Part shown: piece after piece, positions 10,610 to 21,787 of the stretch
How positions within the stretch are numbered: position 1 is the stretch's first letter
Layout of the letters: each line of letters begins with the position of its first letter
The notes under the pieces: model-generated
Seen by the model: only the letters and a program-made list of their open reading frames with translations
The model's database searches: none
Told to the model about the DNA's origin: nothing
Program-made: the position numbers and the translations under genes
Source: Mycteria americana
Taxonomy: Eukaryota; Chordata; Aves; Ciconiiformes; Ciconiidae
NCBI RefSeq assembly: GCF_035582795.1
Contig: NC_134365.1
Coordinates: forward strand, 129,619,577-129,683,576
Length of the DNA stretch: 64,000 bases
Direction of reading: 5' to 3'

Positions 10610-11940
10610 ACAGACTCACAGACCAGCTGAGGCTGGAAGGTGCCTCTGGAGATCATCTACTGTAATTCCCTTCTCAGAGCAGGGTCAGCAAGAGCAGGTT
10701 GCTCAGGGAAATGATGACTTGGGTTTTAAATATCTCTAAGGATGGAGATTCCACAACCTCTCTGGACAGCCTGTTCCAGCATCTGACCATCCTCACAGTA
10801 ATTTTTTTTTCTTATGTCCATATGGAACTTTCTCTATTTCAATTTATGCCCATTGTTTCTCATCCTGTCAGTGGGCACCAAAGAGAAGAGTTTGGCTGTA
10901 TCTTCTCTATTTCTTCCCATGGAGTATTTATAGTTATTGATAAGATGCCCCTGAGCCTTCTTGGCTCTAGGCTGAGTAGTCCCAGCTCTCTCAACCTCTC
11001 CTCATCTGAAAGGTGCTCTAATCACTTAATCATTTTTGTGGCCCTTTGATGGACTCGCTCCAATATGTCCATGTCTCTCTCTTACTGGGGAGCCCAGCAC
11101 TGGACTCAGGACTCCAGCTTTGTCTGTCCGGAGTTGAGCAGAGAGGAAGGATCACCTCCCTTGACCTGCTGGTGACACTCTGCCTAACGCAGCCCAGGAT
11201 ACCATTAGCCTTCTCTGCTGCAAGGGCACGCTGCTGGCTCGTGCCCAACTTAGTGTCCACCAGGACCTTTTTTGCAAAACTGCTTTCCAGCTGGTAGGTC
11301 CCCAGCATATACTGGTTCATGGGGCGGTTCCCCCCCATGACTTTGCAGGACTTTGTACTTCACCTTGTTGAACCGTATGAAGCTCCTGTCAGATCTCCAG
11401 CTGGGCTTTGTACAACTAGTCCCAGCCTTTGAGCCCAGCAGTTCAGCTAGTTTTCAATACACGTCACTGGCCACTTGCCTAGTCTATACAGTTTGTTAAT
11501 GAGAATGTTACGGGAGACAATGTTGGACACCTTGCTAAAGTCAGGATAAAGAACATCCACTGCTCTCCCGCCAATCACTGAGCAAGTCACCTCTTTGTGA
11601 AAGGCTGTCAGGTTGGTCAGGCATAATTTCCCCTTCATAAACCCATGCTGACTACTCCCAGTCACCTTCTTGTCCTTCATATATTGGGAAATGGCTTCAA
11701 GGATGATTTGCAGGTTTCTAAGAGGATTTGCTTCATCACCTTCCCAGGTTAAACAGATACTCCTCCTTGCCCTTCTTGAAAATGAGTGCCATTTGCTTTC
11801 TTCCTAGTCCTCGGGAACCTCCCACAATCACAAAGACCTTTCTCAAATAATTGATAGTTACTCGCAGTGACATCGACCAGCTCTCTCAGTGCTTTTGTTT
11901 GCCAGCAGCCTTTCTGACTAGTGCGGAAGGTGGCTGGAAA
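10610..11940 (-). mobile_element. CR1 LINE, 5'-truncated, internally deleted
   Basis: Read on the minus strand, this is the end of CR1 ORF2 followed by the CR1 3' untranslated region. The 3' terminus is at about 10610 (plus-strand ACAGACTCACAGACCAGC, then GGCTGGAAGG and GGAGATCATCTACTG). Upstream are ORF2 pieces in the expected order: LRELVDVTAS near 11880, FRTRKKANGTHF-like sequence near 11790, [15 protein letters not shown] near 11640, then the C-terminal part at 11030-11338. The segment that should hold the FADD polymerase box is missing between about 11345 and 11450, which I infer to be an internal deletion. The 5' boundary near 11940 is approximate. The copy is moderately diverged and certainly inactive. 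Confidence 0.9.
11030..11830 (-). pseudogene. CR1 ORF2 reverse transcriptase remnant
   Basis: Broken pieces of the CR1 reverse transcriptase. The fragment at 11447-11680 contains HGFMKGKLCLTNL and VDVLYPDFSKVSN, which match the fingers/palm part of the family. The fragment at 11030-11338 contains the C-terminal region with STPDRQSWSP. Frames change between fragments and the catalytic FADD segment is absent, so no function remains. Confidence 0.8.
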
Positions 11941-13620
11941 GAGAGGTTTGGGATCTCTCATGTCTCTGTTGATGCCAGTTTTTTGCATGGCACGCACACA
12001 AACATCAAAACTGTCCATAATTGCCTGTGTGCCCATATTATAAACTAGCCACAAATGAATTTAGAGCTAGTCTGTAAGGAAGTATTCATTTGAACTCCCT
12101 AGCTTCTCTGAACATCCTTTTACTGTAAAGCCCATCTAATGAAATTAATATTTAGTGTAGAATGTCCATGATTTGTTTAAAGTCTGCCCAAATTCAAAAT
12201 CCATTAAATACATAACACCAAACCTGCAGTAGTATCAGTACTTTTTTTGACAGTTGTTTAAAAATTGGAAGTTAGCAAAGTGTCTTAGGTGGTATTGTAA
12301 ATTATTTAATCTGTATTCTGTAAAAACATGGTTATTATTTTGAAGACTCATTGGCAATTTACTCTGAATGCAAAAATGCACAAAAAGCCTGAAAGACCTT
12401 TAGTTTAAATAGGTATAAGCATGTTGAGATTTTAGTTCTGATATCTTTAATTAAAAAAAGAAATCAAAGTAAGCCCTTTAAAATGTTCGTTGCCTTCCAG
12501 ATGAATGCTGTTATCCAGCGTACAGTCAGTTCATCTCTCTCATAGAAGACGTGTGGTTAACTTTGCCACTTTAATCTTTTAGATGTAGATAAATTCTGTT
12601 TGTTGCATCTTTCTCCTTGTCTGTCTTATCTTTTGGTAATTTTTGTTATCATCTTCTGTTATGATGATAATTTCAGTATACTTCCTGATTATTTTAGAGT
12701 AACAACAAACAAAAAATGTAATAAGAAATGTAAATTATTTTTCCAGACCATATTTGTTTATGCCACCTAAGTTATAAGCCCTATTTTTAATTGTATTTTC
12801 ACTTGTTAAAGTGCAGCAAAGAAAGAATTAGATGCTGCTTAAACTGTTAAATAGGATATCCTGCAATTATGTGAATTTGTAGTGCAACTAAATGCTGTCT
12901 GCCTGATAACACAATCTTCTCAAAGCCAGTCTCTTTGGTGTTATTCTACTTGGAATTTTTTGAAATTTAGCATAAGATGTTTGAAGTGAGATATTTGAAA
13001 TGTTGACTTATAATCAGAAGTCATTCAGTCCTATTCTAGTGGGAAGGGCTCCAGCTGGGAACCTATTGGAAACCTGGGGACTCTTGATTTAGAAACTTAT
13101 AAGACGTACTTCTATATAACAGCTTTTCATTAAGAAAGAGAGTATTTTTGAGCCAGAAAGAAAATGTACCGTGTATGTCACAGCTTCCAGGATTCCTTAA
13201 GTTAATCCCACTTCTTTGAAAGTTATATTCTATTTCAGTTTTACAGCATATGAATTTGCATCCTCTCTATTTTATTTTATTGTAGTCCTTTGTATTCTAA
13301 TTTGAATCCTCTGTAGCCTATTTCTTGGTCTACAGCTATACCCATAGCTGTGGCCGTTCCTGGGAACTGCTTTTAGAAATCCACTATTACTTTCTCACAC
13401 AGAAACAGCACAACCCTCTGGAGTTGCCTGAAGCTGTTTCCTAATAAACACTAGAGATTATTTTTTGTCTATAATGATGTAATTCTGTATTTTCTACACA
13501 GTAAAAATCCCTTGATTTTTTTAATTTTCAAGTTTTTTGGTGAGAATACATTCCTGGGGAGTTGTGCCTGAGTTCACAATATGCTGAGAGTTTTCAATGT
13601 ACTCTGTATTCCATATAATC
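11941..13620. other. no gene recognised
   Basis: AT-rich unique-looking sequence. The first 100 bases may still belong to the CR1 copy but are too diverged to say. Nothing coding is recognised. Confidence 0.45.
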
Positions 13621-13810
13621 TACAGCATACAGTTTGAAATAAAAATGAATGCGTCAACAGTTTGCTTTGCAGATATGTAACGCAGTCAGCGGGTCTACAA
13701 ACATTAATTGGGTATTAATTGCCAATATGCTGTGCAAAATTCTGAGGCCCAGGCGGGATTATGACTTTGTAATCATTGTAAACAGCAGCCTGATTATTTT
13801 TTAGTCGATG
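13621..13810. promoter_or_regulatory. candidate noncoding regulatory element
   Basis: Complex, non-repetitive sequence dense in homeodomain-type TAAT cores. The most notable part is an exact 8-bp direct repeat ATTAATTG at 13703-13710 and 13714-13721 with a 3-bp spacer, followed by GTAATCATTG near 13770 and CTGATTATTTT near 13790. Spaced pairs like this are typical of homeodomain-bound enhancers. Conservation cannot be judged from a single sequence, so this remains a pattern-based proposal. Confidence 0.25.
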
Positions 13811-13838
13811 AACTTGAATACTGAAATCAGGTTTGCAG

Positions 13839-13950
13839 AAGAGAGCAAAAACATATTTTCTGTATGAAGAGAGAAGTTGTCATTGCTGTGGCGAAGGCTG
13901 AACTCACAGGTGGAAACAAAGATGTTGCTAGAAAGAGGAGAGTCCTAGAG
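13839..13950 (+). CDS. candidate exon, gene unknown
   Basis: One frame is open for the whole 112 nt (phase 1 at the start) and ends exactly at CTAGAG|GTGAGT, a strong donor at 13950/13951. The peptide includes an ATG at 13864 and reads MKREVVIAVAKAELTGG followed by a basic RKRR cluster. The upstream acceptor (GTTTGCAG at 13831-13838) has a poor pyrimidine tract, so if real this could instead be a first exon. I recognise no family. Confidence 0.15.
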
Positions 13951-13956
13951 GTGAGT

Positions 13957-15394
13957 TTATGAAGCTTCAAGCACCTGAGATGACATTACGTACAGTTATT
14001 AGCTATTACAGCAGTTGTCAAAAGATCCAGTTATTCTGAAGCATATTGCAGGGTCCTTGATAACATGATAGGGAAGGGAATGAAAAGAAAATATTTTAAT
14101 AATTCCAGCATTAACTCATTAACAAGATGCATATTGGCTCCTGCACCCATGTATCAGTCAGAGGCAGTCTTTCTAAAAGGGCATATATGAAGGGAAAAAG
14201 GAAAATAACAGCAAGTTGGTTTATGCCAGTATACAGTTGACTCTACCGTAATTCAAATGCATATATAATCTAACTCTCATATAATCTAAGCTGAATGAAT
14301 GTATAAATTGTTATAATTATTGTTGATATAGTATAACAACTGAAAGTACTATTTGTGGGAAATTGTATGCACACTTCAATTAAGCTATAATATAAATGCA
14401 ATTTAAAATGTAACTGCAGATTAAGTGTAACACTCAAGCCTGACTTCATGCAGAGAAACCCTCTTATGGGGCCCTAACTATTAACAATATCATTATAATT
14501 TTTAACAGACAAAAATGTCAGTGCTGTAAGCTAGTCAGAATTGCACCAGAAAATCAGTGAATCCCTTGTTTCTGGGACTAATGCAATTAGTACCCTAGGT
14601 TTCCTTATGCACAGAGCCTTTCTGCCAGAAGATTTCTCTATAGAGGCAGAGCTGCCAACAGGACAGGAGCTAGCTGGCAAGGCACTCTGAACACTAGCGA
14701 GGCAAGTGCATGCACCTAGGCCTCCACTTTGTATGATCATTTATTCATGCATTCACATCTTCTCACGCTTACAATAAAAGAAATGTATTTATATATTGGC
14801 AAAAGAATTACAAGAATTTGTTTTGATACTATGAGTATTATGGTAAATGGTGGATGCCTGAAGAGTAGGGGGCTGTTGGAGACAGTAGGAACTAATGGAA
14901 AAGCAGAAACAGGAAGGCTATATGAAGCCACACAGGGATGCAGGGCAGAGGGAGGGAAGCAATCAGCCACAACACAGCTGGAGGGGATTCAAGGAAGGAC
15001 CTGAGACACATTGCAGCCACAGAGCTGTGCCACCATAATGCATGCCTGCGAGGAGCTTGCACGAGAATGTAAGGTGGAGAAACCCCTAAAGAAATATGAG
15101 TAGGAATAGCAGATATGGGGGGTAGTTTAACAGTCTTTATTGCTAATCTGCATCTTTGTGTCACCATGTCTTCTCACACTGGTTGGCAGGTAGGTTTGTA
15201 GGACCTCGCTGCTGCAGTTACAGCTTTCGCAAAGTGAGCGTGATAACAAGGATGAGCAAACACAGGTTTCTCACTCAGAGCCCTTTCCAGTTCTCCTCCC
15301 CTTCCCTCTATGACAGGTCTGCTGTATGTCACTTCACTATGTCTCCCTATAATCTAAATCATCTTGTTCTGTGTGTAGAATAAACCACATGATT
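13957..15394. other. no gene recognised
   Basis: AT-rich unique-looking sequence. Open frames of 69 to 91 codons on both strands between 14531 and 15167 overlap one another and carry no recognisable motif. Confidence 0.45.
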
Positions 15395-15490
15395 GGTTGA
15401 TGCAGCATGGCATAAATTACAGATTATGCATAAATTGTGATAGCTCTAATTAATCACAGCCTAAATTAATTTAGACCTCACTTGTAATAT
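15395..15490. promoter_or_regulatory. candidate homeodomain/POU motif cluster
   Basis: Within about 90 bp are CATAAATT twice (15411-15418 and 15429-15436), ATTATGCATAAAT (an octamer-like palindromic core), CTAATTAATCA and AAATTAATTT. This density of POU- and homeodomain-type sites is suggestive of an enhancer. Motif density in AT-rich DNA arises by chance, so confidence is low. Confidence 0.22.
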
Positions 15491-15599
15491 GCCTAGTTTC
15501 TATTCAGTTTTCGCACCTAATTGGGACATCTATATTACGCATCTCCTACTTTAGCCTGGTTTGTGGATAGGCAGGACTTGGTATTAACTTGTTTATTCT

Positions 15600-16010
15600 C
15601 ACTGAAGCTCAGAGGAGAGGCCTCCATAGACACCAGCCACAGGAGGAGTCTCTGGGAGGCACCTGTGCTCTTCCAGGTGCTGCCTTCAGGTCTCTGCGCT
15701 GGCCACAGCTGTGTGGGGTGGGACATGTCCACCTTCTGTACCGGAGGCTGAAAGCCACAGAGGGAGAGCTGCTGCTCGGAGCTGGGCTGAGGCTGCAGCC
15801 CGACAGGCCCACGTACTTTTGAAACAGAGACGTATTCCCTGGAGGCTGGAGGGAAGGAAGAGAGGAATGCCGCAGTTTTGCGGGGCTGGGGCTGCAGGAG
15901 GTGCTGTGGGGCTGCTCCCGTTATCCATTGTTTGGGTAGCGGTGCCCGTGCCAAGCCGCTCCATCAGCTGCATGGCGCTGGCCCTCTTCTGCTAATTTTT
16001 TTGTCATGGT
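15600..16010. other. GC-richer block with overlapping open frames
   Basis: A G+C-rich stretch carrying open frames on both strands (15535-15954, 15609-15812 and 15686-15973 minus; 15589-15822 and 15711-15995 plus). Simultaneous openness in several frames indicates scarcity of stop codons, not selection for one protein. No domain is recognisable and no CR1 sequence is visible here. Confidence 0.4.
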
Positions 16011-18514
16011 TCTCCCTTCACCCCCGTCCTCCCACCTCACCAGAAAAAATTAGATTCAGTTTTTACATAGTTTGAGTAAAAGATGTTTTGGGGCCTGTTA
16101 TAGCTTGGCACAAAAAGCTGGGCAAGTTGGACTGGGCTTGGTCGCATTTCACAGCAGGTAAGGGGACCACTGGCAAATGTCCTGCTCAGTCCCTATCCTC
16201 ACTCTCTTTCCTTATTGTCAGTAACTTGAAGTTTTTGAAGTAGTAACACAGTTTGCTGTGGCCACTGATATTGAATCCCTCCTTTCCTTTTTTTCAGACA
16301 GCTTTCTCATTACTGCTAAGAACCATTCCAGCAGTTACACTGCCAGGCTTGGCCCCGAATCATCAGCAAGATACACTAATCCCTTCTCCCTGTCTGAAAG
16401 GATCTTATTCCCTTACCACTTTAGAAAACTAACACCAAACAGAACAAAACAAAACAAAAAATCTTCTCTGGAGCCTTAGTCATCAGGGAACAGACAGGAG
16501 TTACCGTGGATTTTATTTCCATGGTATTGATAATATTGCCTCTTGATCTGTGAAAATGGTTCTTGTCACCTATAGTACTTTACTGTTTATCTCCAAAGAA
16601 CATAAGTCTCACTGTATGGTGAGACTTCTCTGAGCCAAGAAAAATAAGCTAAGTGCTCCCTGTGACAGGGTGAGAAAGTCTGACTGCTCCTCATCTTCTT
16701 CCTCAGTATTAGGTTTGCAGACTTTCCAGTGTCTTCAGCGGTAAGGCAATTCTGTTTTCTAGTAAATCTCTTCTCCCAGAATCATTCCCTCTAACTGACT
16801 GTATATATTTAATCCTCTCTTGATCCTTGACAGAAACTCCTGTCTCTTTTCCTTAGGGATCTTCAATTTCTCTTGCTGTGTTTTCAGTCTTCCTTTTTGC
16901 TGGTTACTTGGATACTGAGGAAACAGATGATAGAGAAAAACAGAAATTTCTCCTGGGAACCTCATTCACATTCTCAACTGGGAGAAAAAAGTGTTTCAAT
17001 GTTATTAGGAAAAACAATGCTTGTATTTTCCTGTGTATTGAAAACATTGTGTAGTGTATTTTCCTAAAGAAAGTGGGAAATTCAGTACTGCTTTTATGTT
17101 TAATGTATACTACATTTAGTGTTACAATACTATGAAATATTAATAAACTTACAAATTTTTTCCCTTGGCCATTTACCATGAAACTTGACTGACTGCAGCT
17201 TCTCTGGTTTATTAATGTATATGCCTAAGTTGAGTGCAACAATGCTGTGTTCAAAGATTTCTTTTGAGAAGAGTTTGACTTAGATCATACTGTGAAGGGT
17301 ATCTGTGATGATTTTCTCCGTTTCTTGTCTTGGAGCTTGCAGAGTAGGTGACCTCACTGCCTGTTCAAAATTAGTATTATTTGCCTCCCATTAGGTTCTT
17401 GCAACTCTGCACTGCAGTTCCTTTAAACTCTTGGTAGCCTACAAGTCTGCTGGGGACGAGATGTTGTGGGAATTTGCTAGTCCACCCTTGGTTAATAATT
17501 TTACCATTCAAAGATTGGTGTGCTTGGTATACATGTATAAAAATAAGTTTATTTTCTCCATAATGGTACTTAGTTACAATGAGAAAGATACTGAAACATC
17601 ATCCAGTTGAGGATCCCTCTTGGCTCTTTCAAAATCTCTGCTAGAGCATGAGGCTTACTGGCCTTTCCAGCCCACTTCAGGGCTTGCCATGCTTTGAAGA
17701 GCTATTAATACTCAGGTCTTTAGAGATGGCTTCTGGCGGCATCTCTAGCCAACAAAGAAATTGTTTTTGCTTTCTCCTTGTTCTGTGCAATTTGGCCCTA
17801 AGATATCAATGGGATATCGTTCCTTTTGCCTTTTTTTTTCTCTCACTAATTCATCTATGTTTCTATTATATACTTTGATAATATAGAGCATTCTGGATCT
17901 AAGATAGAAGCCCCTTCCTCTTCTTTGTAGCTGCCCTACAAATGACTCAAAAGGTATTTGCACAATTGATAATTTCCCTGATTTAGAACATTGAACTTAT
18001 GGGAGATTAGCACAGAGGTCATGCATAGCTCAATCAGCAACTGATTCAAAGATGCACTTGCTAAGTGTGGATTCACCCTTTTCCTATTAATACAGATGTG
18101 CTTTGTTCAAAATTTGGGGAGTGGTTTCAAGGACTATGTCACAAATGTGTTATTCTCATCACTGCTTAAACATGCTATATAATTCAGTTTTTGTGGCTGA
18201 AGCTTAACTTTGCCACTCATGGTTTCCCTGACCAACGTTTCAGTATGCTTGAGACATCTTTAGAGAACTTAGGTAGTTCTGCACAGGTTTAACAATATAA
18301 TATACTGTGGACGTGTATGTAGTTTGTAAGTATAAGAGAGAAATTATGTGAATATAGGATGCTCTCATCCTTTTACTTACAGCTAGGTCCATAATTAATT
18401 ACAAATTGAGAAAGGTCTAAAATCCTATCACGACAAAAATGTAGGAACTGTACTGAGTGCAAAACTGTATTTTCCCTAGTGATGAAAGTTAAAACTACTG
18501 TACTAATTAGCCAT
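16011..18514. other. no gene recognised
   Basis: AT-rich sequence. One weak exon-like interval, 16071-16157, lies between TTTTTACATAG and CAG|GTAAGG with one open frame, but its support is thin. Other short frames are incidental. Confidence 0.4.
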
Positions 18515-18658
18515 GAAAAGGCTAAGAGGGGATCTAATTGCTTTCTTCAGCTACCTAATAGGTAGTTATAGAGAAAACTAAGTCGGGCTCTTCTCAGGGG
18601 TGTACAGGGAAAGGATGAAACAGGTTTCCAAAATGAAAGTTTTGACAAGATACCAGGA

Positions 18659-18703
<45 letters not shown>

Positions 18704-18901
18704 TTTACCATGGGTGTCACCAGTTAAGCACCAGAGGAGGTATCCCGGAGGGGTTGTAGAATCTCCTCTCTTGGAAGTGTTCAGAACTCAATTGGACACA
18801 GCCCTGAGCTACTTGATCTAACTCTGAAGGGGGTCCTGCTTTGAGCACAGTGTTGGACTAGATGGCCTCCCTTGCAACATGTATTATTCTGTAATTCTGT
18901 G
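18515..18901 (+). mobile_element. CR1 LINE 3' fragment, interrupted by microsatellite
   Basis: Plus-strand CR1. The left part (AGAGGGGATCTAATTGC, then CTACCTAATAGG, then TCGGGCTCTTCTCAGGGG) corresponds to the end of ORF2. The right part (GAGGGGTTGTAGAATCTCC, then GAGCTACTTGATCTAACTC) leads to the 3' terminus GTATTATTCTGTAATTCTGT at about 18882-18901, which has two terminal 8-bp-type repeats. The middle, where the family normally continues through the FFTE/VVKHWN-like segment, is replaced by the AT/T tract at 18659-18706. Confidence 0.88.
18659..18706. repeat. (AT)14 plus T-run inside CR1
   Basis: An (AT)n array of about 28 bp passes directly into a run of about 20 T. CR1 sequence continues on both sides, so the array arose within, or was inserted into, the element after it landed. 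Confidence 0.9.
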
Positions 18902-21756
18902 TTTGCTTTACAAAGAACGTCTTAAGCATATTTAATTTAGAACAGAGATATAGCTCAAAGTATTTTCTAAGAAAACCACTGAAAGTCTGTAACTTATCAG
19001 TTGAACCAAAAATTTATTCTTAAAAACCATTATTTATTTTATTTGATTATTCTGTTTTCCATAGCCTGCGGGGTTTGTTCCTCAACCTCACCCTTGGGAC
19101 TACTCTGTGAATCCTATTTTGTTTTTAACTTTATGTCAGTGAGACACCGTGCTAGCTGGGTATTTTCTCAGCGTAAAGGTTCCAGACTATAGTCTCCTGT
19201 AATCATTAGAACTGCTTCTCAATGATACATAGAAATAACAATACTTTCTGTACCCAATAATACAATCAAGAATGAGCCTTGACACATTTAGATCTATGCT
19301 ATCTAATAGCACATAGGGCAGAAGGCTCTTTCTTTTTGTTCAACAGTAATTGTTCTCAAAGCTCTGCATAGCTGTTTGTCTCAATCTGTGGGCCTTGCAC
19401 AGGCCTTCTCAAAATAGTTTCCACTGCACAGAAGTAAAACAGATTTGACCTGGATTAACTGGAGCATAGACTCCTAATGAGCCAGATGGATGAACATTCC
19501 TGTTTGGCAGAAATGATAGTTACAGTGTTTGCCACAAAAATGTCAGCAGTTGCCTTGCTTTTCTCCTCAATAAAAAGAAATAATTTTAATCTTGGTCTAG
19601 AGTGGTTAAGTAATGACTGCTGCGAGGCATTTCCTTTGTAAAAACCTTATCCTACGTCGTTACAAATTTCCCAGGGAGGATCCAAAGCTGGAATGGTGAA
19701 GGAGGTTTCTCCCTGTGACTCTGACTGGGGACGGTATCTGCCGTCTAGCCCTGAGCTGGATAAAGCATCCAAAGCAGAACATTGTCGTAACACTTTGGTT
19801 TAAGTAGGAAGCATGGAGGTTTTTATTTCGTTCACACCCCTTGTGCGGAAAGCGGGGAAAGGTCAGAGAAACTGCTCTCGGGTATGCATCAGGCAATAGC
19901 TTGTAGAACGCACCATTGAAGACCCCAACAGTTCAATGGCCAAATGTAGGAAAACTGTATTTGTGGACATATCTGCTCCCTAGGCACCTCTGTCTGGGCA
20001 GAAAGGGAGAGCAGCAGTCCCTGCCTGGCCAGCACAGTGAATCCCGATGCTGTGCCTTAGACAAAATGTCGACATGTTGTGTGCAGCTTAAATAGATGAC
20101 ATTCTCGGTGGCAGCTCCTTTATCGGCACGCCTCCTGCCATCTCATTCAACTTCAGAGAGCTTTCCCATGGACTGGCAGTGCTTTCGCAAAGCACGTAAA
20201 GGATGGGACAGCTACTGCATACTTGTCAGCTGCCCTAACCCAACTCTGCTGTGTGTTTGCGCTTGTGCCAGCTTCTGCCTTGCAAGAGGAATGGGGAAGT
20301 GCTTATGAAATAGGCTTGTGTTCATTTTCAATAGGTACAGATACATACAAGAGTAAGGAAATACGCTTGAAAAGGCTGTGTGTGTTGGGGGGGAGGATTA
20401 TATGCAAAAGGGATGGGGTTCTCCTACTTAAATACTAAAAGGGAACAAGCCCTATCTCTGTTATCCAACATAGAAATTCCTGTAAATTCACTGGCAAACT
20501 GTGAACGATACATAAAGACCATGTAACTTAATAGCTGCTCTTCCAAATTCTGTTTTGACCTTTCAGCTATAAAAGGCAATTCCTTAGAGTTTCCAAAGGT
20601 ACAGTTCATTGCTCTTTGGTTTAGTGTTACAGAGCAAGTATAGTAAGTAATAGACCTTATTACAGTTACTTTTTTCTCTTTGCAAAACCATTTTACACCT
20701 CTTTGACCTTTACAATAAAAAGTGCAAATACAGTTCAGCAAATGTTTCCAGCATTAATTTCTGTTATTCAGAATTACAAATAAGTGTGTCTTAATCCATA
20801 TGGACTGTATAAAGCCTGTTTTATTCCTTTTTGCTTTACTTTTGTTTTGATAGTATTTCTCAGTTCCCCTTCATCCAATATCCTCCCTTGTTCTTAGTCC
20901 TTTTCTAAGTTTTTCTTCTATTTGTGACTGAACAGACCAGAAGAGAATTTTTTGTACACAGTGGAATTATTTGACAAAAATCCCCTGTAAATCACAATAA
21001 GTCAACCATGTAAAATGGATAAGATATTTTCAGTTTCTTACTGCTCTGGGCAACCTGTTATCCTTTCCTTCTACTTACAAACTTAAAACCTGAAGGTTTT
21101 TTTGTTTAGTCTTTGTTCTACTGTTTGAGCCTGTTTGTTTAAAAAGGAACTTATTACTATGCAGCACGTGTATATGAAAACTAAAGCATTACTAAATTAA
21201 TGACGGAAGCAGGAAGAATCATAGAATTTTTTCATTGTTAGGAGAATGAAACAATTTACCCTTCAGGGGTGTGACCTTAGTAAATGCATCGCTTAGCTGT
21301 TTTCCTTTGTTTAGCTTTAGAAAAAAAAATCCTTTTGCAAGATCATCAAATATCCCCAAACCGTAGGAATTGCTAAACACAAATGCTGCTATTACTATAC
21401 TCTCACACACAGGTTTTATTTCTGCTTGTGGGTGAAGTTACTTGTTGAGGATATATAGCTTGGTTTTAAAGGTGGAAGCAGGGTATCCGTTGCTGTCATT
21501 ATCTATTATTTTTGCAGCTTCATTTTTCCTGAAGGCAAGAAGAGGGTGAATTTTGTAAGGAAGTGAGACGACGCATGAAATCAACACTTCATGGGTTGTT
21601 TTTTATTATTTTGTTCAACTGAGTTCTTGAATATTTTGGACAAGAACAGTTAGAATTGCAGTCACACCAGTGGTGGTTTGTCACTTAACTCTTGCTCTGA
21701 CACAAAGTCTTTTGCACTCTATAAAATATCCTCTGCTGATGTACATGGATATAATT
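18902..21756. other. no gene recognised
   Basis: AT-rich unique-looking sequence. At 21222 an ATCATAGAATTTTT string resembles a CR1 terminus but the following bases do not support it. Open frames (for example 20424-20741 minus, 105 codons) show no recognisable motif. Confidence 0.45.
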
Positions 21757-21787
21757 CATTTGACTTTAATTGAGGATCTGGCCCAGG
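21757..21787 (+). repeat. short relic of an old sauropsid repeat
   Basis: TTCATTTGACTTTAATTGAGG followed by ATCTGGCCC resembles a motif (ATTGACTTCAATGAGGATCTGGCCC-like) that recurs in ancient reptile and bird interspersed repeats. It is very short, so assignment to a family is uncertain. Confidence 0.35.

Noticed and set aside
16071..16157. 87-nt exon-like interval before CAG|GTAAGG
   Set aside because: One frame is open, but the acceptor is weak and there is no independent support. It was kept only as a note in the region entry.
21220..21260. Possible CR1 terminus (ATCATAGAATTTTT)
   Set aside because: Only about ten bases fit. The following sequence does not continue as CR1 3' end.
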